DNA from: Streptomyces sp. NBC_01465
GTDB lineage: Bacteria; Actinomycetota; Actinomycetes; Streptomycetales; Streptomycetaceae
NCBI RefSeq assembly: GCF_036227325.1
Contig: NZ_CP109467.1
Coordinates: 6,138,001-6,202,000, forward strand
Direction: 5' to 3'
Length of the DNA stretch: 64,000 nt
The position numbers and the translations under genes were made by a program. Positions 1 to 7,560 of this stretch are shown here, piece after piece. Position 1 is the stretch's first letter, and the number at the start of each line of letters is the position of its first letter. The notes under the pieces are model-generated. The model worked only from the letters and a program-made list of their open reading frames with translations. It was not told the origin of the DNA and searched no databases.

Positions 1-206
1 ACTGGACGAGCCCGGAGTCCCTCAAGGAGGCCGTCCTGAAGGCCGGCGAGGAGCACGGCCTGAAGCTCGGCAAGGCCCAGGCCCCGGTCCGCGTGGCCGT
101 CACGGGCCGCACGGTGGGCCTCCCGCTCTTCGAGTCCCTGGAGATCCTGGGCAAGGACAAGACCTTGTCCCGCATCGACACCGCACTGGGCAAGCTGGCC
201 GCATAG
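1..206 (+). CDS. gltX: glutamyl-tRNA synthetase, C-terminal end (partial)
   Basis: Only the last 67 codons are in the window, read in frame to a TAG at 204-206. The tail has the anticodon-binding features of bacterial GluRS: a WTSPESL segment, then [20 protein letters not shown], then the closing helix [12 protein letters not shown]. GluRS charges tRNA-Glu. In lineages without GlnRS, which I believe includes streptomycetes, a non-discriminating GluRS also loads tRNA-Gln with glutamate for GatCAB to amidate. A cluster of tRNA-Gln and tRNA-Glu genes follows about 0.8 kb downstream. The catalytic domain lies outside the window, so its type cannot be judged. Confidence 0.9.
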   Translation, partial: WTSPESLKEAVLKAGEEHGLKLGKAQAPVRVAVTGRTVGLPLFESLEILGKDKTLSRIDTALGKLAA

Positions 207-209
207 CCT
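204..209 (+). promoter_or_regulatory. candidate -10 box for the HAD gene (leaderless start)
   Basis: TAGCCT fits TANNNT and lies exactly 6 nt before the ATG at 216, and there is no Shine-Dalgarno. Its first three bases are the gltX stop codon. No convincing -35 was seen. Confidence 0.35.
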
Positions 210-215
210 GGACCC

Positions 216-935
216 ATGGCGATCCAAGCGGTCCTCTGGGACGTAGACGACACGATCTTCGACTACACCAGCGCGGACCGCGCCGGAATGCGTGTGCACC
301 TTCAGGCCGAGGGCCTGGTCGACGGAACCGAATCCGTCGACCAGGCCCTCGACCGTTGGCGCGAGCTCACCGAGCTGCACTGGGCCCGCTTCGCCGCAGG
401 CGACGGCGACTTCCAGGGGCAGCGCCGTGACCGGGTGCGTGACTTCATGGGGACGGAGCTGACCGACGCCGAGGCGGACGCCTGGTTCGACCGTCACGTC
501 GTCCACTACGAGGCCGCCTGGTCCCTCTTCCCCGACACCGTCCCCACGCTGGACCTCCTCGCGGCCGACTACCGCCACGCCGTCCTCTCGAACTCCGCCA
601 CGCACCACCAGGAGCGGAAGCTGCGCGTCCTGGGCGTACGGGACCGCTTCGAGGTCCTGCTGTGCGCGGCAGAACTCGGCGTCTCCAAGCCCGAACCGGG
701 CGCCTTCCACGCCGCCTGCGACGCCCTCGCGCTGGAGCCGCACGAGGTTCTCTACGTCGGCGACCACCCCGACATCGACGCCACCGGAGCCGCCGCCGCG
801 GGCCTCGCGGCCGTCTGGCTCGACCGCCTGGACGTGGGCGGACGCCCCGAGCTGATCCGGATCACCGGACTCGACCAGCTTCCTGACCTGCTGCGGGGCA
901 ATACCCGTTTTGGAGCGCCGTCCACCTTCGGGTAA
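216..935 (+). CDS. HAD-superfamily hydrolase
   Basis: The 239-residue product is a soluble haloacid-dehalogenase phosphatase. Motif I is DVDDT (nucleophile Asp9, acid/base Asp11), motif II is the SNS at 125-127, motif III is Lys158 in VSKPEPG, and motif IV is GDHPDID at 182-188. The helical cap between residues 18 and 95 makes it a C1-cap enzyme of the YjjG or pyrophosphatase PpaX sort. The substrate cannot be read from sequence. It starts 9 nt after gltX, but the gap holds a TANNNT hexamer 6 nt before the ATG and no ribosome site, so it may have its own leaderless transcript. A hairpin at 996-1019 closes the unit before the tRNAs. Confidence 0.85.
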   Translation: MAIQAVLWDVDDTIFDYTSADRAGMRVHLQAEGLVDGTESVDQALDRWRELTELHWARFAAGDGDFQGQRRDRVRDFMGTELTDAEADAWFDRHVVHYEAAWSLFPDTVPTLDLLAADYRHAVLSNSATHHQERKLRVLGVRDRFEVLLCAAELGVSKPEPGAFHAACDALALEPHEVLYVGDHPDIDATGAAAAGLAAVWLDRLDVGGRPELIRITGLDQLPDLLRGNTRFGAPSTFG

Positions 936-995
936 TGTTCTTCCTGCGCCGCCCGAGCGGGCCGAAAGGCCGGAGCGGACAGTGCAAGCCAAACA

Positions 996-1019
996 AACCC
1001 CCACCTGGGGGTTGAGTTT
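996..1019 (+). terminator. hairpin before the tRNA cluster
   Basis: AACCCCC (996-1002) pairs with GGGGGTT (1007-1013) around an ACCT loop and is followed by GAGTTTT. It separates the HAD gene from the first tRNA. Confidence 0.55.
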
Positions 1020-1022
1020 TGG

Positions 1023-1094
1023 TGGGCTATGGTGTAATTGGCAACACGACGGTTTCTGGTTCCGTTATTCTAGGTTCGAGTCCTGGTAGCCCAG
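1023..1094 (+). tRNA. tRNA-Gln (CTG)
   Basis: This is a 72-nt cloverleaf. The acceptor arms TGGGCTA and TAGCCCA are followed by discriminator G1094, and the T arm carries GGTTCGAGTCC. The anticodon CTG is at 1056-1058. The base pair closing the anticodon loop is a T-T mismatch. CCA is not encoded. It heads a cluster Gln-Glu-Glu-Gln-Glu. Confidence 0.95.
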
Positions 1095-1123
1095 CGCAAA
1101 ACAAGCAGTACAGAGCAAGACAA

Positions 1124-1196
1124 GCCCCCGTTGTGTAGCGGCCTAGCACGCTGCCCTCTCACGGCAGTAGCGCCGGTTCGAATCCGGTCGGGGGTA
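1124..1196 (+). tRNA. tRNA-Glu (CTC), copy 1
   Basis: This is a 73-nt cloverleaf with acceptor arms GCCCCCG and CGGGGGT, discriminator A1196, T arm GGTTCGAATCC and anticodon CTC in the loop CTCTCAC. CCA is not encoded. The other two copies in the window are identical to it. Confidence 0.95.
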
Positions 1197-1259
1197 CAGA
1201 TCCTTCCCGCGAGATCATCTGGGTCGCACCCGATGGACTCGAGACGCAGGATCGCTAGG

Positions 1260-1332
1260 GCCCCCGTTGTGTAGCGGCCTAGCACGCTGCCCTCTCACGG
1301 CAGTAGCGCCGGTTCGAATCCGGTCGGGGGTA
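1260..1332 (+). tRNA. tRNA-Glu (CTC), copy 2
   Basis: Identical over all 73 nt to the copy at 1124-1196, with different flanks. The 63-nt spacer before it contains no other gene. Confidence 0.95.
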
Positions 1333-1353
1333 CTGGTCTGGTCTAGACCATTT

Positions 1354-1425
1354 TGGGCTATGGTGTAATTGGCAACACGGCGGTTTCTGGTTCCGTTGTT
1401 CTAGGTTCGAGTCCTGGTAGCCCAG
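1354..1425 (+). tRNA. tRNA-Gln (CTG), second isodecoder
   Basis: Same 72-nt fold and CTG anticodon as the gene at 1023. It differs by A-to-G at the base of the anticodon stem, which replaces an A-T pair with G-T, and by A-to-G at the start of the variable loop. The two genes are therefore distinct isodecoders and not a recent exact duplicate. Confidence 0.95.
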
Positions 1426-1446
1426 CGCAGTACGCAGTATCAGCAA

Positions 1447-1519
1447 GCCCCCGTTGTGTAGCGGCCTAGCACGCTGCCCTCTCACGGCAGTAGCGCCGGT
1501 TCGAATCCGGTCGGGGGTA
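1447..1519 (+). tRNA. tRNA-Glu (CTC), copy 3
   Basis: Third identical 73-nt copy. It is the last gene of the cluster and is followed 7 nt later by a strong terminator. Confidence 0.95.
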
Positions 1520-1525
1520 CGCACT

Positions 1526-1567
1526 GAAGAAGCCCTTCCCCAGAGGTAGTTGGGGGAGGGCTTCTTC
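1526..1567 (+). terminator. terminator of the tRNA cluster
   Basis: The left arm 1526-1541 (GAAGAAGCCCTTCCCC) pairs with 1552-1567 (GGGGGAGGGCTTCTTC) with one wobble pair. It begins 7 nt after the last tRNA. Confidence 0.8.
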
Positions 1568-1584
1568 GTCGTGTCCGTGTTCTG

Positions 1585-1647
1585 GTGTCCGGTCGGCCGG
1601 ACACAACTACGGCCCACCCGCTGCGGCGTTGAAGCGGGTGGGCCGTA
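1585..1647 (-). terminator. two hairpins, terminator region of ndgR
   Basis: A perfect 8-bp hairpin (GTGTCCGG, loop TCGG, CCGGACAC) spans 1585-1604. A 14-bp stem pairs 1608-1621 with 1634-1647. Both lie between the tRNA cluster and the minus-strand ndgR stop, so they probably end ndgR transcription and insulate the two units. Confidence 0.6.
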
Positions 1648-1670
1648 ACTGGACGTAGATGCGGAGGAGT

Positions 1671-2387
1671 TCAGCCGGTGCGGCGCAGCGCCTCCGAGAG
1701 GCGGCCCGCGGCGTCGATGACCGCCTGGGCGTGCATCCGGCCGGGGTGGCGGGTCAGGCGCTCGATCGGTCCGGAGACCGAGACGGCCGCGACCACGCGG
1801 TTGGAGGGGCCGCGCACCGGCGCCGAGACCGAGGCCACGCCCGGCTCGCGCTCGCCGATCGACTGGGCCCAGCCCCGGCGACGTACGCCCGAGAGTGCCG
1901 TCGCCGTGAAACGGGCCCCCTGCAGGCCCCTGTGCAGCCGCTCGGGCTCTTCCCAGGCCATCAGGATCTGCGCGGACGAGCCGGCCTTCATCGTGAGCGT
2001 GGAGCCCACCGGGACCGTGTCCCGCAGACCCGAGAGCCGCTCGGCGGCGGCCACACAGATGCGCATGTCGCCCTGGCGGCGGTAGAGCTGCGCGCTCTCG
2101 CCGGTGACATCGCGCAGATGTGTCAGTACGGGTCCCGCCGTGGCCAGCAGCCGGTCCTCGCCGGCCGCGGCTGCGAGCTCGGAGAGCCGGGGGCCGAGGA
2201 TGAACCGGCCCTGCATGTCCCGCGCCACCATGCGGTGGTGTTCCAGTGCCACGGCGAGCCGGTGTGCCGTGGGTCGTGCGAGTCCGGTGGCCGCGACCAA
2301 CCCTGCGAGGGTGGCCGGACCGGACTCCAGGGCGCTCAAGACCAGAGCAGCCTTGTCGAGAACGCCGACGCCGCTAGAGTTGTCCAT
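1671..2387 (-). CDS. ndgR: IclR-family regulator of leucine biosynthesis, NdgR
   Basis: The 238-residue product has an N-terminal winged helix (about residues 8-60, including ARPTAHRLAVALE) and a C-terminal IclR effector domain ending in AQAVIDAAGRLSEAL. I chose the ATG at 2387 (MDNSSGVGVLDKAAL), which matches my memory of Streptomyces NdgR. An in-frame ATG 21 nt upstream would add MRREYRC. NdgR-type proteins control leuCD and other amino-acid genes, and this gene diverges from leuC. Dyads at 2400-2420 and 2445-2455 in the shared spacer are the likely operator. Confidence 0.92.
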   Translation of the reverse strand: MDNSSGVGVLDKAALVLSALESGPATLAGLVAATGLARPTAHRLAVALEHHRMVARDMQGRFILGPRLSELAAAAGEDRLLATAGPVLTHLRDVTGESAQLYRRQGDMRICVAAAERLSGLRDTVPVGSTLTMKAGSSAQILMAWEEPERLHRGLQGARFTATALSGVRRRGWAQSIGEREPGVASVSAPVRGPSNRVVAAVSVSGPIERLTRHPGRMHAQAVIDAAGRLSEALRRTG

Positions 2388-2399
2388 GCAACGATATTC

Positions 2400-2420
2400 G
2401 CGTCTCACTCTGTGAAACGC
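2400..2420. promoter_or_regulatory. candidate NdgR operator, site 1
   Basis: GCGTCTCAC (2400-2408), a TCT spacer and GTGAAACGC (2412-2420) form a 9-bp inverted repeat with one mismatch. The core is TCAC-N3-GTGA. It lies 12 bp upstream of the ndgR start, where it could also autoregulate ndgR. Confidence 0.55.
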
Positions 2421-2444
2421 AAGTTCAATTTCCTGGGGAACTTG
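2420..2444. repeat. 7-bp inverted repeat between the two dyads
   Basis: CAAGTTC (2420-2426) and GAACTTG (2438-2444) are perfect inverted arms separated by 11 bp. They fill the space between the two TCAC-N3-GTGA cores. Confidence 0.45.
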
Positions 2445-2455
2445 TCACCCTGTGA
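2445..2455. promoter_or_regulatory. candidate NdgR operator, site 2
   Basis: TCAC-CCT-GTGA repeats the core of the dyad at 2405-2415 exactly 40 bp further toward leuC, just under four helical turns. Two such cores in a divergent regulator/target spacer suggest cooperative binding. Confidence 0.5.
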
Positions 2456-2559
2456 GGGCGGCCGCACAACGGCCTGACGCCACCGCCCGGTTCGGGGGAA
2501 CGGGTGAGGCGCACCGATCTCTAGTTGGGCCGGCGAAGACGCCGGCCGGAGGGAAAGCG

Positions 2560-3984
2560 ATGGGTAGGACACTCGCGGAGAAGGTCTGGGACGACCATGT
2601 CGTCAGGCGCGCGGAGGGCGAGCCCGACCTTCTCTTCATCGATCTGCACCTGCTGCACGAGGTGACGAGCCCGCAGGCCTTCGACGGTCTGCGGCAGAAC
2701 GGCCGCCAGGTCCGGCGGCTCGACCTCACCATCGCCACCGAGGACCACAACACCCCGACCCTCGACATCGACAAGCCGATCGCCGACCCGGTCTCCCGGG
2801 TCCAGCTGGAGACGCTGCGCAAGAACGCCGCGGAGTTCGGCGTACGGCTGCACTCGCTGGGCGACGTCGAGCAGGGCGTTGTCCACGTCGTGGGACCGCA
2901 GCTGGGCCTGACCCAGCCCGGCACCACGGTGGTCTGCGGCGACTCGCACACCTCCACCCACGGCGCCTTCGGCGCGCTGGCGTTCGGCATCGGCACCTCG
3001 CAGGTCGAGCACGTGCTGGCCACCCAGACGCTGCCGCTGGCCCGTCCCAAGACGATGGCCATCACCGTCGACGGCGAACTGCCCGCCGACGTCACCGCCA
3101 AGGACCTGATCCTCGCCGTCATCACGAAGATCGGCACCGGCGGCGGCCAGGGCTACATCCTGGAGTACCGCGGCTCCGCCATCGAGAAGCTCTCGATGGA
3201 ATCGCGCATGACCATCTGCAACATGTCGATCGAGGCGGGCGCGCGGGCAGGCATGATCGCCCCCGACCAGACCACCTTCGACTACCTGGAAGGCCGCGAC
3301 CACGCGCCCAAGGGTGCGGAGTGGGACGAGGCCGTCGCGTACTGGAAGACCCTGAAGACGGATGAGGACGCGGTCTTCGACGCCGAGGTCTTCATCAAGG
3401 CCGAGGAACTCGCCCCGTTCGTCACCTGGGGCACCAACCCCGGCCAGGGCGCGCCCCTTTCGGCGAATGTCCCCGATCCGGCTTCGTACGAAGACGCTTC
3501 GGAGCGCCTGGCCGCCGAAAAGGCCCTGGAGTACATGGGGTTGACCGCCGGACAGCCGCTGCGCGACATCAAGGTCGACACCGTCTTCGTAGGTTCGTGC
3601 ACCAACGGCCGCATCGAGGACCTGCGCAACGCCGCAGAGCTCCTCAAGGGCCGCAAAGTCGCCGACGGCGTACGGATGCTGGTCGTCCCCGGCTCCGTCC
3701 GTGTGGCCCTGGAAGCCGTCGCGGAGGGCCTGGACAAGGTCTTCACCGCCTCGGGCGCCGAATGGCGGCACGCGGGCTGCTCGATGTGTCTGGGCATGAA
3801 CCCCGACCAACTCGCGCCCGGTGAGCGCTCCGCGTCCACCTCCAACCGCAACTTCGAGGGCAGGCAGGGCAAGGGCGGCCGCACCCACCTGGTCTCCCCG
3901 CAGGTCGCCGCCGCCACCGCGGTGCTGGGCCATCTGGCCTCGCCGGCCGATCTGTCCGACGCTCCGACCCTCGTGGAGGCCTGA
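2560..3984 (+). CDS. leuC: 3-isopropylmalate dehydratase large subunit
   Basis: The 474-residue aconitase-family subunit isomerises 2- to 3-isopropylmalate in leucine biosynthesis, together with LeuD. The [4Fe-4S] ligands are Cys347 in GSCTNGR and Cys407 and Cys410 in [29 protein letters not shown] near the C-terminus is also typical. The ATG at 2560 ([14 protein letters not shown]) has a good GGAGGG ribosome site. An open frame reaching back to 2452 would add residues the family lacks. leuD follows after 5 nt. Confidence 0.97.
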   Translation: MGRTLAEKVWDDHVVRRAEGEPDLLFIDLHLLHEVTSPQAFDGLRQNGRQVRRLDLTIATEDHNTPTLDIDKPIADPVSRVQLETLRKNAAEFGVRLHSLGDVEQGVVHVVGPQLGLTQPGTTVVCGDSHTSTHGAFGALAFGIGTSQVEHVLATQTLPLARPKTMAITVDGELPADVTAKDLILAVITKIGTGGGQGYILEYRGSAIEKLSMESRMTICNMSIEAGARAGMIAPDQTTFDYLEGRDHAPKGAEWDEAVAYWKTLKTDEDAVFDAEVFIKAEELAPFVTWGTNPGQGAPLSANVPDPASYEDASERLAAEKALEYMGLTAGQPLRDIKVDTVFVGSCTNGRIEDLRNAAELLKGRKVADGVRMLVVPGSVRVALEAVAEGLDKVFTASGAEWRHAGCSMCLGMNPDQLAPGERSASTSNRNFEGRQGKGGRTHLVSPQVAAATAVLGHLASPADLSDAPTLVEA

Positions 3985-3989
3985 GAACC

Positions 3990-4583
3990 ATGGAAGCTTT
4001 CACCAAGCACACCGGCCGGGCGGTCCCGCTGCGCCGCTCCAACGTCGACACGGACCAGATCATCCCGGCCCACTGGCTGAAGAAGGTCACCCGCGACGGC
4101 TTCGAGGACGGGCTCTTCGAGGCCTGGCGCAAGGACCCCGAGTTCGTACTGAACAAGCCCGAGCGCAAGGGCGCCTCGGTCCTGGTGGCCGGTCCCGACT
4201 TCGGCACCGGATCCTCCCGCGAGCACGCCGTCTGGGCCCTGCAGAACTACGGCTTCCAGACCGTCATCTCCTCGCGGTTCGCGGACATCTTCCGCGGCAA
4301 CTCGCTGAAGAACGGTCTCCTGACGGTAGTTCTCGACCAGAAGGTCGTGGACGCGCTCTGGGACCTCGTCGAGGCCGACCCGACGGCCGAGATCACGGTC
4401 GACTTGGAGCAGCGCCAGGTCCTCGCGGAAGGCGTCACCGCCGACTTCGAGCTCGACGAGAACGCCCGCTGGCGGCTGCTGAACGGCCTGGACGACATCA
4501 GCCTCACCCTTCAGAACGAAGCGGACATCGCGGCTTATGAGGCGGCACGACCCGCCCACAAGCCCCGTACAATTGAGGTCTGA
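3990..4583 (+). CDS. leuD: 3-isopropylmalate dehydratase small subunit
   Basis: The 197-residue swivelling domain partners LeuC. Its N-terminus carries the family signature around [36 protein letters not shown], with the substrate-binding GSSREHA loop, follows at about residues 70-88. Length is normal. It lies 5 nt after leuC in one operon, and a long hairpin at 4601-4632 follows. Confidence 0.97.
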   Translation: MEAFTKHTGRAVPLRRSNVDTDQIIPAHWLKKVTRDGFEDGLFEAWRKDPEFVLNKPERKGASVLVAGPDFGTGSSREHAVWALQNYGFQTVISSRFADIFRGNSLKNGLLTVVLDQKVVDALWDLVEADPTAEITVDLEQRQVLAEGVTADFELDENARWRLLNGLDDISLTLQNEADIAAYEAARPAHKPRTIEV

Positions 4584-4600
4584 GCAGCGCTTTTCCAGGA

Positions 4601-4632
4601 CTGCGCCCCCCGCCGCCAGGTGGGGGGCGCAG
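4601..4632 (+). terminator. leuCD terminator
   Basis: CTGCGCCCCCC (4601-4611) and GGGGGGCGCAG (4622-4632) form a perfect 11-bp stem with a 10-nt loop, followed by TCGCTTGTTG. Confidence 0.7.
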
Positions 4633-4687
4633 TCGCTTGTTGAGTCCCCGTTGCGCGACAACTCGCCCCAGATGGCACAATCGGTGC

Positions 4688-4933
4688 ATGGAAGGCGACA
4701 ACCAACTCAAGCTCTACGCACAAGTCGCCGACCAATTGAAGGAAGCGCACATCAGGGTGCGTGAACTGCAAGTCCCGGAGGGCGTACGGATGGCGCTGTC
4801 CCGGAAGCTGTTGGTCGTCACGGCCGCGGCGAAGCACGATCTCACCGATGCAGCAACGCGCCTGGATCGGTTGATGAAGGACCTCGACGAGGGTCGATTC
4901 CCCGATGGCAACTCCCTTGATGGAACTCCGTGA
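4688..4933 (+). CDS. small conserved helical protein, unknown function
   Basis: The 81-residue protein MEGDNQLKLYAQVADQLKEA... is charged and mostly helical, with no signal peptide, membrane segment or cysteine. A similar ORF sits between leuD and hupS in S. coelicolor as I remember it. CACAAT lies 6 nt before the ATG and there is no Shine-Dalgarno, so it may be leaderless. I can name no domain. It sits alone between the leuCD terminator and the hupS promoter. Confidence 0.7.
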   Translation: MEGDNQLKLYAQVADQLKEAHIRVRELQVPEGVRMALSRKLLVVTAAAKHDLTDAATRLDRLMKDLDEGRFPDGNSLDGTP

Positions 4934-4978
4934 CAGCTCAGAACGTTGCGGCACAAGGGTGATTAGACCGTTTCGTGT

Positions 4979-5007
4979 TTGATTTGCGGTATATATCTGC
5001 CTAACGT
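4979..5007 (+). promoter_or_regulatory. candidate hupS promoter
   Basis: TTGATT (4979-4984) and TAACGT (5002-5007) are separated by 17 bp. Transcription would start near 5014, about 45 nt before the GTG start of hupS. Confidence 0.55.
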
Positions 5008-5058
5008 GCGAAAAAGCCTGAACACTTTCGTTCTGGCAATGTCTCCGAAGGGGAAGAC

Positions 5059-5721
5059 GTGAACAAGGCGCAGCTCGTAGAAGCGATTGCCGACAAGGTC
5101 GGTGGCCGTCAGCAGGCCGCAGACGCTGTCGACGCGGTGCTCGACGCGATCGTCCGTGCAGTGGTCAACGGCGACCGTGTCTCCGTGACGGGCTTCGGCT
5201 CGTTCGAGAAGGTCGACCGCCCGGCCCGCTACGCCCGCAACCCGCAGACGGGTGAGCGCGTCCGGGTCAAGAAGACCTCGGTGCCTCGCTTCCGCGCGGG
5301 TCAGGGCTTCAAGGACCTGGTCAGCGGCTCGAAGAAGCTCCCGAAGAACGACGTGGCCGTCAAGAAGGCCCCCAAGGGCAGCCTCTCGGGCGGTTCTTCC
5401 ACCCGTACGACCGTCAAGAAGGCCGCGGCGGCCAAGAAGACCACCGCCAAGAAGACGGTCGCGAAGAAGGCGGCTCCCGCCAAGAAGGCAGCCGTAGCCA
5501 AGAAGGCCACCCCGGCCAAGAAGGCGACCGCCGTCAAGAAGGCCGCTGCGGCCAAGAAGACGACGGCCAAGAAGGCTGCTCCGGCGAAGAAGGCCACTGC
5601 GAAGAAGGCCACCGCCAAGAAGACCGCCCCCGCCAAGAAGGCTGTGGCGAAGAAGGCCCCGGCCAAGAAGGCCACGGCGCGCAAGACCACGGCCAAGAAG
5701 GCCACCGCGCGCAAGAAGTAA
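5059..5721 (+). CDS. hupS: HU-family nucleoid protein with histone H1-like tail, HupS
   Basis: Residues 1 to about 93 of this 220-residue protein are a standard HU fold: [29 protein letters not shown], and the DNA-binding arm [22 protein letters not shown]. Residues from about 100 to the end are a lysine/alanine/threonine tail built from AKK-type repeats, more than doubling the usual 90-100 residues. This architecture defines HupS, the sporulation-associated nucleoid protein of Streptomyces. The start is GTG behind GAAGGGGAAGAC. A 15-bp terminator follows. Confidence 0.95.
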   Translation: MNKAQLVEAIADKVGGRQQAADAVDAVLDAIVRAVVNGDRVSVTGFGSFEKVDRPARYARNPQTGERVRVKKTSVPRFRAGQGFKDLVSGSKKLPKNDVAVKKAPKGSLSGGSSTRTTVKKAAAAKKTTAKKTVAKKAAPAKKAAVAKKATPAKKATAVKKAAAAKKTTAKKAAPAKKATAKKATAKKTAPAKKAVAKKAPAKKATARKTTAKKATARKK

Positions 5722-5744
5722 AGCGGCGCAGGCCGGTCACGCAC

Positions 5745-5778
5745 CGGGCCGGGCTCCCCCTTCGGGGAGCCCGGCCCG
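5745..5778 (+). terminator. hupS terminator
   Basis: 5745-5759 pairs perfectly with 5764-5778 over 15 bp around a CTTC loop. The next gene is on the minus strand, so it may act on both. Confidence 0.8.
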
Positions 5779-5813
5779 CGGCGCGTTCAGGGGTACATCG
5801 GTTCAGGGGCGCT

Positions 5814-6017
5814 TCAGAAGGTCTGCAGGGTCACGAGGGTGATGCGGCGGCCCGCGCCCTCTCCCTCGGTCTCGATCCGCACCCGCTGACCGGGCCTCAG
5901 CAGCCGCAGGCCGCCCGCGTCGAAGGCCGGGGCGCCGAACTCCACCGGGGTGCCGTCGTCGAGCAGCACACTGCCGCTGCGGGTCTCTGAGTCGTACGTG
6001 TACGCGGTCGCCTGCAT
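5814..6017 (-). CDS. small cold-shock-domain-like protein
   Basis: The 67-residue product [17 protein letters not shown]... resembles a shortened cold-shock OB-fold. [14 protein letters not shown] stands where CSD proteins have GFI..DDG..VF, and [19 protein letters not shown] matches the closing GFRTLxxGQxVxFE strand. The aromatic RNP1 and RNP2 motifs are not recognisable, so nucleic-acid binding is uncertain. It lies 10 nt downstream of cofC on the same strand. Unlike a simple second cistron it has TAAGCT 7 nt before its ATG, a possible leaderless promoter overlapping the cofC stop. Confidence 0.7.
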   Translation of the reverse strand: MQATAYTYDSETRSGSVLLDDGTPVEFGAPAFDAGGLRLLRPGQRVRIETEGEGAGRRITLVTLQTF

Positions 6018-6024
6018 GGACCGC

Positions 6025-6030
6025 AGCTTA
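6025..6030 (-). promoter_or_regulatory. candidate -10 box for the CSD-like gene
   Basis: Read on the minus strand this is TAAGCT, 7 nt before the ATG at 6017. Its TAA is also the stop codon of cofC. Confidence 0.3.
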
Positions 6031-6681
6031 CTGACCGGCGAGCGGGGCGTAGCGCAGAGCCGTGTACGGGCCGAGGCCCAGGGTCGCGGCCGCCCGCAGG
6101 TCGTCCCCGGTGTCCACGTCCCGGCGGACCGAATCCACCCCGTCCAGCAGGATTTCCGCCGCCCCCGTCGCCGAATGCCGCAGCCGGGACGGGCCGCCGA
6201 AAGCCGGGTTCAATTCCGTACCGGGGGCCGAGGACAGCAATGTCGTACCGATTCCCGCCGCATCGGCCAGAAAAGCGCGCGGAAAGGTGGCCGCGATATC
6301 GAGCACGCGTTGCAATTCCTCGGGCCGCAGAGCCGGCAGATCGGCGTTGAGGGCCGCGACGGCGGCCGAGGGGTTCATGGCCCTCACGGAGCGTGCTCCG
6401 TGCGCCAGAGCGGCGTTGAGGCCCGCCGAAAGGGCATCCGGCACTATTCGGGCACCCAGCGCGGCCAGTTCCCCGGCGGCCAGCGGATCGTCCGTGACGA
6501 CCGCCACATCGCGTACGGCCGAACACGCCAGCGCGGCAGCCACGGTGTCCTGCGCGAAGGCCAGCGCGAGCCCGGGCCGCAGGGCATCACCCGCCGCCGC
6601 CGCGAGCCTGCTTTTCGCCAGCGGCAAGGGCTTCAGGGGTACGACCAGGGACCAGGCTGCGGTCCGATCCGAGTTCGGCAT
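6028..6681 (-). CDS. cofC: 2-phospho-L-lactate / phosphoenolpyruvate guanylyltransferase
   Basis: The 217-residue nucleotidyltransferase (CofC, called FbiD in actinobacteria) activates the three-carbon acid used to build coenzyme F420. The N-terminus shows VVPLKPLPLAKSRL, the GTP-binding loop of the family, followed by VVTDDP and LNADLPALRPEEL with the metal-binding Asp. The ATG at 6681 follows a GGGG stretch. An ATG 9 nt upstream (6690) is equally in frame. The luciferase-like protein at 29640 could be an F420 user, but nothing links the two directly. Confidence 0.88.
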   Translation of the reverse strand: MPNSDRTAAWSLVVPLKPLPLAKSRLAAAAGDALRPGLALAFAQDTVAAALACSAVRDVAVVTDDPLAAGELAALGARIVPDALSAGLNAALAHGARSVRAMNPSAAVAALNADLPALRPEELQRVLDIAATFPRAFLADAAGIGTTLLSSAPGTELNPAFGGPSRLRHSATGAAEILLDGVDSVRRDVDTGDDLRAAATLGLGPYTALRYAPLAGQ

Positions 6682-6807
6682 CGGCCCCATTGTGGCCCGA
6701 GCCCCCGATGCCCGGCCGGGCGGCCCGGGCGTACGGTGTTCTCTACAGAGCAGGGGCCTGGGGCGAGACTTGACGGTCGGTAGCCAGGCAGACAGGAAGG
6801 TGTCCGA

Positions 6808-7560
6808 GTGTCCCGCCGCAGAATCGGCTTCTGGTACCGCCTGGCGGCGGTCATCTCCAAGCCGCCGCTGATTGTTCTGTTCAAGCGGGACTGGAGCGGA
6901 ATGGAGAACATTCCGGCCGACGGCGGATTTATCACGGCCGTCAATCACAACTCGTATCTCGACATGTTCTCCTACGGCCACTTCCAGTACAACAGCGGCC
7001 GAGTTCCCCGATTCCTCGCCAAGGCAGGCCTCTTCAAGGCCCCCGTCGTAGGAACCCTGCTGCGCGGCACCCGCCAGATCCCCGTGTACCGCGAGTCCTC
7101 CAGCGCCTTCGGCGCCTTCCGCGCCGCCGTCGAGGCCGTCGAGAGCGGCGAATGCGTCGCGTTCTACCCCGAGGGCACGCTCACCCGGGACCCCGGCCAG
7201 TGGCCGATGACCGCCAAGTCCGGTGTCGCACGCGCCGCGCTGCTCACCCGTGCCCCCGTCATCCCGGTGGCCCAGTGGGGCGCCAACCTGGCGATGCCGC
7301 CGTACGCCAAGGAGAAGAAGTTCCGCTTCTTCCCGCGCAAGACCCTCCAGGTGAAGGCCGGTCCGCCGGTCGACCTCGCACGCTTCTACGACAAGGAAGC
7401 GACGCCCGAGGTCCTGAAGGAGGCGACCGAGGTCATCATGGCCGCGATCACCGTCATCCTGGAGGAGTTGCGCGGCGAGAAGGCGCCCGCCGAGCCGTAC
7501 GACCACCGCAAGGTCCGCGCAGAAGAGCGGCGCAAGGCCGCGGGGGAGGGCTCCAAGTGA
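6808..7560 (+). CDS. 1-acyl-glycerol-3-phosphate acyltransferase (PlsC family)
   Basis: The 250-residue acyltransferase has catalytic HX4D at His47-Asp52 (NHNSYLD) and the FYPEGT substrate motif at about 117-122. The N-terminal hydrophobic stretch (ISKPPLIVLF) would hold it at the membrane. It transfers a fatty acyl group to lysophosphatidate. The GTG start has an AGGAAGG ribosome site. Its stop overlaps the gpsA start, so acylation and supply of sn-glycerol-3-phosphate are translationally coupled. Confidence 0.9.
   Translation: MSRRRIGFWYRLAAVISKPPLIVLFKRDWSGMENIPADGGFITAVNHNSYLDMFSYGHFQYNSGRVPRFLAKAGLFKAPVVGTLLRGTRQIPVYRESSSAFGAFRAAVEAVESGECVAFYPEGTLTRDPGQWPMTAKSGVARAALLTRAPVIPVAQWGANLAMPPYAKEKKFRFFPRKTLQVKAGPPVDLARFYDKEATPEVLKEATEVIMAAITVILEELRGEKAPAEPYDHRKVRAEERRKAAGEGSK

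Noticed and set aside
1279-1617. Minus-strand open frames across the tRNA cluster
   Set aside because: They read the complements of tRNA-Glu and tRNA-Gln (repeated PDRIRTGATAVRG) and are translation artefacts of tRNA repeats.
2388-2559. T-box or leader-peptide attenuator upstream of leuC
   Set aside because: No specifier loop, no T-box sequence and no short leucine-rich frame. The dyads fit protein operators better.
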